Shown piece by piece: positions 59,301 through 64,000 of a stretch of DNA of 64,000 nt. Origin of the DNA: Mycobacterium shimoidei (lineage in GTDB: Bacteria > Actinomycetota > Actinomycetes > Mycobacteriales > Mycobacteriaceae); the NCBI GenBank assembly GCA_002101905.1, contig LQPU01000027.1, forward strand, positions 1 through 64,000. The letters are read 5' to 3'. A program made the position numbers and the translations under genes. How positions within the stretch are numbered: position 1 is the first letter of the stretch; every line of letters starts with the position of its first letter. The notes below the pieces were generated by a model that was not told the origin of the DNA, ran no database searches, and worked only from the letters and a program-made list of their open reading frames with translations.

Positions 59301-59455
59301 ACCGATTCCGGATCCGCGCCGGCGGCGATGCGGGCGGCTGCGGCGTCGACCAGCAGGCTGCTCTTGCCTGTACCGGGACCGCCCAGAACTCGAATCCGGC
59401 CGCGCAGATTCGGATCCAGCACGGCGCTCGCCTGCCGACCCCACCGATGTGCCAT
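56357..59455 (-). CDS. adnA: AdnA helicase-nuclease subunit
   Basis: 1032 residues. Walker A GGPGTGKS (25-32) and the UvrD-like motor (SRCAPAA, GDPSQAVFGFRGGD), a C-terminal nuclease (GRVDRLERD... IVDIKTGK), and cysteines LTDCPLRW and near the end CTHCPMRPSC, four in all, as in the AddB-type [4Fe-4S] lock around the nuclease. It partners AdnB in double-strand break resection. ATG 59455. The 87-base gap to the upstream gene shows no promoter I could call. Confidence 0.93.
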   Translation of the reverse strand: MAHRWGRQASAVLDPNLRGRIRVLGGPGTGKSSLLVDAAAARIAAGADPESVLLLTGSGRISTATRSALTTQLLQARADHQGRSVIREPLVRTVHSYAFAVLRLAAQRAGGPPPRLVTSAEQDAMIAELLAGDLQDGPAAATAWPAELRPALRTAGFAAELRDLLARCAERGVDPRDLQRLGRLHGHPGWVAAGQFAQQYEQVLLLRAAVGTAAPQATTPAVGAAELVGAALEAFAVDPELLAAERARVRVLLVDDAQQLDRQACRLVRVLAAGADTTLIAGDPSQAVFGFRGGDPAALLDDESPSVTLTTSHRCAPAAARAISGVAGRLVGKHPRIDGGGTDSGSVTVGLAASAQAEAALIADALRRAHLIDGVPWSEMAVIVRSVPRVAAGLTHALTRAGVPVAVPSGGGLLCEQPAARALLSVLAATADGLTGERALELLTGPIGRIDPVTLRQLRRTLRRGAPDRQLDDLLVQALRGDHPSLPAAQARPLRRVRAVLDAAARCHRDGHDPRYTLWAAWHRSGLQRRWLTAWQRGGTAGAQAGRDLDAVTALFDITDQYVSRTPGGSLRGLLDHVGALQFRPPHPEPGSTEEVSVLSAHAALGHEWDVVVIAGLQEGLWPNVTPRGGVLGTQRLLDVIDGIGDNASMRAPLLAEERQLLVAAMGRARRRLLVTAVDSDDGGTDDQTALPSPFFFDVAEWATDNSGGADTPPVAAPRVLSAAAVVGRLRGVVCAPDGAVPDAMRASAATQLARLARAGVPGADPATWYGMAPISTAEPLWSTDDHVVTLTPSSLQTLTDCPLRWLVERHGGTDPRDLRSTIGSVLHALIAEPHGSESTLLAALDRAWQQLPFESRWYAANELARHRAMLQAFLGWRAQTRGELTEVGVEVDVDGVVDGVRLRGRVDRLERDAAGRLVIVDIKTGKTPVSKDDAQRHAQLAAYQLAVAEGLVSHGDEPGGARLVYLGRPNAGGPTEREQDPLTPALAQEWRELLRQASAATAGPQFVARINDGCTHCPMRPSCPAHTEESQ

Positions 59456-59542
59456 ACCGGCATGAGACCACGAACGTCCGACAAGTCCGTACGCGCTGGT
59501 GAACGGGCCGCGCCGCGGACGAATGCGGTGCGGAAGCGACGA

Positions 59543-60235
59543 TTACAGCCGGCGGGAAATATCCCCGCCGTCGTCGGGGCGGTGCTGCTCGGGAGGGGGC
59601 ACCGGAATCGGAGTCAGTCCGTGCCGCGCCTCGCCCGGGCCGGCCTGCGGTGCGGCCATGGTCTGGTCATCGCGCTGCGCCTCGGGCTGCGGCTCGGGTT
59701 GCGCCGATGCGTTGTCGCCGTCGCGCCCTTGCTGCGGTGCACCGGCCACACCGGCTGGGCCTTGACCGGCCATCTCGGGTCCGCCTTGGGGTACCTGCCC
59801 GCCAGCTGACGGGGCGTGTCCACCGTGGCCTGCGCTTTGGAACGCCTGCATCATCGGCTGCATCAACATGCCGAACTGGCTGCCCATCTGACCGGCCATT
59901 TGCCCTGGCGCACCGGCCATTTGGCCCATCTGGCCGGCCTGGCCGGCCATTTGGCCGAGTGACTGGACGATCTGCATGACTCCCTGCTGGCCGGAGTCAT
60001 CGGCGCCCTGGTACGCCATGGTGGCCGCACCGAGCTTGCCGTTGAACATGGTCTCCTTGCCCTGCAGGGCAGCCACGTTGGCTTCCAGCGGAGCGGCCAT
60101 CGTCGGGAGGACAGCGGAGATCGTCGCGCTCATCGGGTCCTCACCGGGCGGGATCATGGGCATCTGAGGGATCTCGACCGTCGCCGGGTTCCAAGTCAAA
60201 AACCCGTCCGGCTTTTGCATCGGTGCGCCAGTCAT
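59543..60235 (-). CDS. Putative type VII secretion substrate with YxxxD (EspC-like)
   Basis: 230 residues. The N-terminal 90 residues are two amphipathic helices around a turn, with the sequence FNGKLGAATMAYQGADD placing Tyr75-xxx-Asp79, the general type VII secretion motif, at the end of the second helix. The rest (about 95-230) is a disordered Gly/Met/Gln then Pro/Gln tail with MAGQ and QMG repeats. Function unknown. ATG 60235 with GGAAGGAG ten bases upstream; 36 bases after the partner gene. Likely secreted with it as a pair. Confidence 0.6.
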   Translation of the reverse strand: MTGAPMQKPDGFLTWNPATVEIPQMPMIPPGEDPMSATISAVLPTMAAPLEANVAALQGKETMFNGKLGAATMAYQGADDSGQQGVMQIVQSLGQMAGQAGQMGQMAGAPGQMAGQMGSQFGMLMQPMMQAFQSAGHGGHAPSAGGQVPQGGPEMAGQGPAGVAGAPQQGRDGDNASAQPEPQPEAQRDDQTMAAPQAGPGEARHGLTPIPVPPPEQHRPDDGGDISRRL

Positions 60236-60271
60236 CAGCTAGCGTCTCCTTCCCCGCTTCGTACTCCCGGA

Positions 60272-61420
60272 TCACCAATCATCGTCACCCTCGTCTTCGG
60301 AGAGGTCGTGGTCGAGCGGCGTAGGAACCGGCAGGCCCGCCCGGGAGCCACCGCTGACCCCGCGCTGGCCCATCATGCCCATGGGGCCCATGCCGCCCAC
60401 AACTCCGCCGCCGGCCACCGGCGCTGCACCGGCGGTCGCCGTGGTGCCCGCGACAGCGCCTTCCTCAACCGCCGTCGGAGCGACCGTCGTGTGCTTGTCC
60501 ACCAGTTTGGCCATCAGCGGGGTCCGGGGCGAGCTGCCACCGGCGCCGGGAACCGACGCTCCATGCCCAAGACCTGCACCGGCCCGCGCACCCGAGCCCC
60601 CGGCCGCCGGGTGGTTGGAAAACGCCGGAAACGGCGACACACCCGCTCCCGCGCCGCCGGCGCCGCCTCGGCCGAGCTGACCGAACATCGACGAAATCTG
60701 CTGCAGAGGCTGGGTCATCTGCTGTAGTCCCATGCCGCCGGTCATCTTGCCGAGTTGCTGCGGTACCTGCCCCATTTGGGACATCATCTGGCCCATCATC
60801 TGCATGCCCTGTTGGCCACCCTGTCCGCCAGCCTGCCCGCCAGCCTGGCCGGCCTTTTCCGCCGCCTCGCCGACCTGGCCCACTCCCGGCACGCCACCGG
60901 GCGGGATCGGTATCGCGGCCGGGTTCACCGCCGGCACCCCAAGATTGCCCGCGAGTTCGGACGTGCCTTCCATGACGTCGGCCATGTTCTGCGACTGACC
61001 GAGCTTGATCGCGCTCTGCAGCAGCTCTTCCTTGTTCTGGACCGGCATGGCTTCGATGGCCTCGCACATGTGCTGTATCTGTTGCGCGGTCGCGTTCACC
61101 AGCGTTTTCGTCTTGACAACGGAAGCCTCCATGGTTCGCAACGCAAGCGCGATCGCCGAGGCCTGGGCAGCGTTGATCTCATGGCCGCTGATGATGGTGG
61201 AGGCTTCGCCTTGCGCGGCCAGCGAACCGGCGCCCGTCCAGTCGGCGCCGAGTTTCGTCATTTGGCCCTGCTGTTGGGGAATCACGACTGCGGTCAAGTG
61301 CATCGCGAGCTGCTCGAACTGCTCGGCGGCCTCCGCGAGCAGTTCTTCTTCGACATTCGGCCAGCCGGGACCCACCAGCGTCTGCGACCCGTACGGGGTG
61401 CTGTCGCGAGGGATACCCAT
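60272..61420 (-). CDS. Putative type VII secretion partner with WxG turn
   Basis: 382 residues. N-terminal helices (about 20-125) with LGADWTGAGS giving Trp61-Thr-Gly63 in a turn, the WxG motif of WXG100/PPE-type proteins, and KTKTLVNATAQ in the last helix, loosely like EspA. Then a Met/Gln/Gly-rich disordered region (about 185-330) and an acidic end (EDEGDDDW). ATG 61420 with AAAGG eight bases upstream; a longer reading adds residues unlike any protein. It is first in its operon and followed by the YxxxD gene. Confidence 0.6.
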   Translation of the reverse strand: MGIPRDSTPYGSQTLVGPGWPNVEEELLAEAAEQFEQLAMHLTAVVIPQQQGQMTKLGADWTGAGSLAAQGEASTIISGHEINAAQASAIALALRTMEASVVKTKTLVNATAQQIQHMCEAIEAMPVQNKEELLQSAIKLGQSQNMADVMEGTSELAGNLGVPAVNPAAIPIPPGGVPGVGQVGEAAEKAGQAGGQAGGQGGQQGMQMMGQMMSQMGQVPQQLGKMTGGMGLQQMTQPLQQISSMFGQLGRGGAGGAGAGVSPFPAFSNHPAAGGSGARAGAGLGHGASVPGAGGSSPRTPLMAKLVDKHTTVAPTAVEEGAVAGTTATAGAAPVAGGGVVGGMGPMGMMGQRGVSGGSRAGLPVPTPLDHDLSEDEGDDDW

Positions 61421-61522
61421 CAGCCGACCTTTCTTACGCGCGTGCAACCGGCAATAAAACCTTACTGCGCAGCTAGGCCCCTCCTTTACACATTCTCGAC
61501 GGCCTCCTGGCACCATCAACGC
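61421..61522. promoter_or_regulatory. Divergent intergenic region
   Basis: 102 bases between the WxG gene (-) and lipV (+). It must contain the promoter of the secretion-like pair. No binding-site repeat was recognised. Confidence 0.3.
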
Positions 61523-62302
61523 GTGTCTCGCCTGAACGTGCACCGCTACGGCCCGCGAGGACCCGTGCAGGTGCTGGCGATCCACGGGTTGACCGGGCAT
61601 GGACAGCGCTGGGAACTGCTCGCGACCCGTCACCTGCCCGAGATCAGCGTCGCCGCACCCGACCTGATCGGACACGGCCGGTCGTCGTGGGCGGCGCCGT
61701 GGACGATCGACGCAAATGTCGCGGCGCTATCTGCGCTGCTCGACGAGGAAGTCGATGCCCCGGTGGTGGTGGTCGGCCACTCGTTCGGGGGCGCGGTCGC
61801 GCTGCACCTGGCCGCCGCCCGGCCCGACCGGGTCGCTGCGCTGGTGCTGCTTGATCCGGCGGCGGGGCTGGACGGCGAGTGGATGAGGGAGATCGCCGAG
61901 TCGATGCTGGCCTCGCCCGATTTCCCGGACCCCGACGAGGCCCGCGCGGAGAAGGCCGGCGGCGCATGGGCCGACGTCGATCCCGCCCTGCTGGACGCCG
62001 AAATCGACGAGCACCTCGTCAAGCTGCCCAACGGCCGGTACGGCTGGCGGATCAGTTTGCCGGCGATGGTGTCTTACTGGAGCGAGTTGGCGCGCGATGT
62101 CGTGCTTCCGGCCAAGGGCACCGCGACGGCGCTCATCCGCGCCACCCGGACGTCGCCGCCCTATGTCGGCGACGGGCTCATCACCGGGCTGCAGGACCGG
62201 CTCGGCACCGATTTTCGGCTGCTGGATTTCGACTGCGAGCACATGGTGGCCCAGGCCAAGCCGGCCGAGGTCGCGGCCGTGATCCGTGACCGGATGCGCT
62301 GA
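61523..62302 (+). CDS. lipV: Lipase/alpha-beta hydrolase LipV
   Basis: 259 residues. Nucleophile elbow GHSFGGA (about 87-93), oxyanion region IHGLTGHG, acid probably in the AEIDEHL/LLDFDCEHM region, and His in that last segment. The M. tuberculosis protein, as recalled, starts about 40 residues later; here the GTG at 61523 supplies the N-terminal strand (LNVHRYGPRGPVQVLAIHG), which alpha/beta hydrolases need. Probably an esterase/lipase of unknown substrate. Confidence 0.85.
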   Translation: MSRLNVHRYGPRGPVQVLAIHGLTGHGQRWELLATRHLPEISVAAPDLIGHGRSSWAAPWTIDANVAALSALLDEEVDAPVVVVGHSFGGAVALHLAAARPDRVAALVLLDPAAGLDGEWMREIAESMLASPDFPDPDEARAEKAGGAWADVDPALLDAEIDEHLVKLPNGRYGWRISLPAMVSYWSELARDVVLPAKGTATALIRATRTSPPYVGDGLITGLQDRLGTDFRLLDFDCEHMVAQAKPAEVAAVIRDRMR

Positions 62303-62304
62303 CG

Positions 62305-62616
62305 ATGCCACCAGTCACCGATGCGCAGATCGAGCGGGTACGCGCCCTGGTCGCCGCAATCCCTGCGGGCCGGGTCGCAACCTACGGTGATATCGCTGCT
62401 GCCGCAGAGCTTTCCAGCCCGCGCATCGTCGGCTGGATCATGCGCACCGACTCTTCGGATCTGCCCTGGCACCGGGTGATCACCGCATCCGGGCGTCCGG
62501 CACGACATCTGAGGACCCGACAGCTGGAACTGCTTCGCGCCGAAGGGGTATTGGCCGTCGACGGTAGGGTCAATCTGACCGAGGTTCGCCACAAGTTCTC
62601 GCGAAAGTGCAACTAG
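62305..62616 (+). CDS. Alkyltransferase-like DNA damage-recognition protein
   Basis: 103 residues of the alkyltransferase-like family. The O6-alkylguanine transferase active-site PCHRV is PWHRV (Trp55), so it cannot transfer alkyl groups but can bind damaged bases and flag them for nucleotide-excision repair. Helix-turn-helix IAAAAELSSPRIVGWIM is intact. It starts two bases after lipV. Its last codons (SRKCN, TAG) lie inside the left arm of a palindromic repeat. Confidence 0.87.
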   Translation: MPPVTDAQIERVRALVAAIPAGRVATYGDIAAAAELSSPRIVGWIMRTDSSDLPWHRVITASGRPARHLRTRQLELLRAEGVLAVDGRVNLTEVRHKFSRKCN

Positions 62617-62662
62617 CGACAGCCTTTCTCGAGAAACGTGTCGGTAGTTGCACTTTCGCGGT
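62600..62662. repeat. Palindromic repeat element, copy 2 (convergent terminator)
   Basis: A 21-bp stem with one mismatch (62600-62620 with 62640-62660) around a 19-nt loop with CTCGAG. The 35 bases 62628-62662 are identical to 47606-47640 of copy 1. It lies between converging genes: its left arm codes the end of the alkyltransferase-like protein, and the stop of the opposing gene abuts its right end. Confidence 0.88.
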
Positions 62663-63517
62663 CTAGAGGAGCAGGCGGACCAAGGCGGCGGTGCGGGCCA
62701 GCCCCGGGAAGGCCTCTGCGGTGGAGCGCGGGTGCAGCGCATGCACGGCGAGCCGGAACATCAACGCCCGCAGCAACATCTGCGGCCACTCCGGCAGGGC
62801 GTTCCAGCGTTCGATGAGCCCGTCGTCGGCTTCCCCCCAAGACAGCGCATCGACGACGACGACGCCCGCTGCCCACGACGCGGGGCGCCAGTAGGGGGTG
62901 ATGTCGGTGATGCCCGGCGGGGCCGTACCCGCGAAAAGCACCGTCCCGTAGAGGTCGCCGTGCACGAGTTGGCTGGGGCTCTTGGTGGGTCGCCGCAGTC
63001 CGGCCAGCTGATGTATCAGCTCGATCGACCGCTGCCCGTCCGCGGATGCGGGAGCGGTTCGCGCCGTCGGCGGCAATCCCTGCAGCGGTCGTTCTTCCCA
63101 GGCAGCGCGGTCGGCGGCGATGAAGATATCGACGTCGGCCCACGGCGCGGAGGGACCTTGGGTGAGAAAGCGCGGGCGTTCCAGTTTGCTGGTGGCCTCG
63201 TGAAGCCGGATCGCCGCCGAAACCACCTCGTCGTGCCGCGGCTCGGGGGCGCCGGCGACGAAAGTGTCTGCCCGCCAGCCGGAAACCACGTAGCGTCCGT
63301 CGGTCGAGCGGACCGGCCGGGCCAGGCGCACCCCGTCCACGAACAATGTCTCGCGAACTTTGGCTGACCATGCGGCGCGGGCATTGTCGGCCACCATTGA
63401 CAGCACGACCTCGCCGCACCGCCAGCCGCCTTCCCAGCTGGCACCCAACGGCACCGGACGCACCCCGCTCAGACCGAATGCCGTCAACACATGCTGCGGT
63501 GGCGGCTCGAGGTTCAC
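62663..63517 (-). CDS. Degenerate phosphotransferase-fold protein (Rv3205c-like)
   Basis: 284 residues, an actinobacterial family of kinase-like fold. The catalytic loop reads LVHGDLYGTVLF, where the metal-binding Asn of HGDxxxxN is Val, and the DFG region is GITDITPYW, so phosphotransfer is doubtful. N-lobe with LGASWEGGWRCG. GTG at 63517. By recall, the Rv3205c gene has this place, between the alkyltransferase-like gene and moeZ. Function unknown. Confidence 0.8.
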   Translation of the reverse strand: MNLEPPPQHVLTAFGLSGVRPVPLGASWEGGWRCGEVVLSMVADNARAAWSAKVRETLFVDGVRLARPVRSTDGRYVVSGWRADTFVAGAPEPRHDEVVSAAIRLHEATSKLERPRFLTQGPSAPWADVDIFIAADRAAWEERPLQGLPPTARTAPASADGQRSIELIHQLAGLRRPTKSPSQLVHGDLYGTVLFAGTAPPGITDITPYWRPASWAAGVVVVDALSWGEADDGLIERWNALPEWPQMLLRALMFRLAVHALHPRSTAEAFPGLARTAALVRLLL

Positions 63518-63553
63518 ACGATCAGACTAATGGCGGTTAGCAAAGCTGAGGCT

Positions 63554-64000
63554 TTAGTACATCACCATGTCGGGCTCCATTTGCTGAGCCCAGGCGACGA
63601 TTCCGCCTTGCAAATGCATCGCGTCGGTGAAACCAGCCTTCTTCAGCACGGCCAACGCCTCGGCCGAGCGGACACCGGTCTTGCAGTACAGCACCGGAAT
63701 CCGGTCCTGCGGTAACTTCGCCAAACCTTCACCGGAGTTGATGGACGACTGCGGAATCAACTGTGCGCCGTCAATGTGATTGATGTCCCACTCCACCTGC
63801 TCGCGGACGTCGATCAAAGCGACCTTCTTGCCGGAGTCCAGCAACTCGCGCAATTCACGCGGGGTGATGGTGGCCTCGGCCGCCGCGCCGGCAGCTTCCT
63901 CGGACACCACGCCGCAGAACTCGTCGTAGTCGATCAGCTCGGTGATCTTCGGGGTCGCCGGATCCTTGCGGATGGTGATCGTGCGGTAACTCATCTCCAG
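63554..64000 (-). CDS. moeZ: MoeZ sulfur-carrier activating enzyme (C-terminal part, truncated by window)
   Basis: Last 147 complete codons of a gene running off the right edge. The rhodanese domain is complete: LIDVREQVEWDINHIDGA, then the active-site loop YCKTGVRS with its catalytic cysteine, which relays sulfur as persulfide to carrier proteins for molybdopterin, cysteine and thiamine pathways. The preceding MoeB-type adenylation domain lies beyond the window (the ATG at 63994 is internal). By order this is the gene called moeZ or moeB1. Confidence 0.88.
   Translation of the reverse strand: MEMSYRTITIRKDPATPKITELIDYDEFCGVVSEEAAGAAAEATITPRELRELLDSGKKVALIDVREQVEWDINHIDGAQLIPQSSINSGEGLAKLPQDRIPVLYCKTGVRSAEALAVLKKAGFTDAMHLQGGIVAWAQQMEPDMVMY

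Noticed and set aside
60755..61522. Long + strand frame before lipV, across the WxG gene
   Set aside because: It is the antisense shadow of a well-formed - strand gene and has no hydrolase features.

Overview
This window is chromosomal DNA of a Mycobacterium (high GC, many GTG starts, dense ATGA/GTGA overlaps). As recalled, the gene content and order follow two blocks of the M. tuberculosis map, Rv3145-Rv3171c and Rv3193c-Rv3206c. No insertion sequence, phage, plasmid or CRISPR sequence was seen. The species cannot be fixed from the sequence alone.

Layout. (1) 133-15420: the complete 14-gene nuoA-nuoN operon for proton-pumping NADH dehydrogenase (complex I), all + strand and mostly translationally coupled. 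An enoyl-CoA hydratase-like gene and a flavin hydroxylase-like gene continue the run to 17367. (2) 17342-21531, - strand: a five-gene membrane/AAA+ cluster (DUF4129 protein, small membrane protein, MoxR ATPase, DUF58 protein, small membrane protein). (3) 21570-27492: accessory genes, namely a PhzF-like protein with an altered active site, two SRPBCC proteins, a secreted collagen-like Pro/Gly protein with a 102-bp tandem repeat, a divergent MocR regulator/flavin split-barrel pair around a perfect palindrome, a membrane protein and an SDR. (4) 27489-32725: a conserved TetR, phosphotransferase-like, Rv3169-like, amine oxidase and hydrolase group. (5) 32779-39607: a second accessory stretch with an EthA-like monooxygenase, quinone oxidoreductase, cutinase, small secreted protein, an FtsH paralogue, initiator tRNA and a cupin.

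(6) 39771-56360 and on to 59455: conserved core, with a UPF0182 membrane protein, PDZ/Lon-like protease, DUF2342 protein, orphan ThiF-like protein, ABC1 kinase, WhiB7 with its full leader (promoter, 37-codon uORF, attenuator), UvrD2, mycoredoxin, NudC, a K+ channel-like protein and the AdnAB recombination motor-nuclease. (7) 59543-61420: two coupled genes that look like an orphan type VII secretion substrate pair, one with a WxG turn and the other with YxxxD, both with long disordered tails. They lie between adnA and lipV, away from any ESX locus in view. (8) lipV, an alkyltransferase-like protein, a degenerate kinase-like protein and the 3' part of moeZ close the window.

The most notable items are the orphan WxG/YxxxD pair, a near-identical ~60-nt palindromic element found twice at convergent gene ends, the readable whiB7 attenuator, the collagen-like secreted protein, and the ThiF-like protein with a four-cysteine site.
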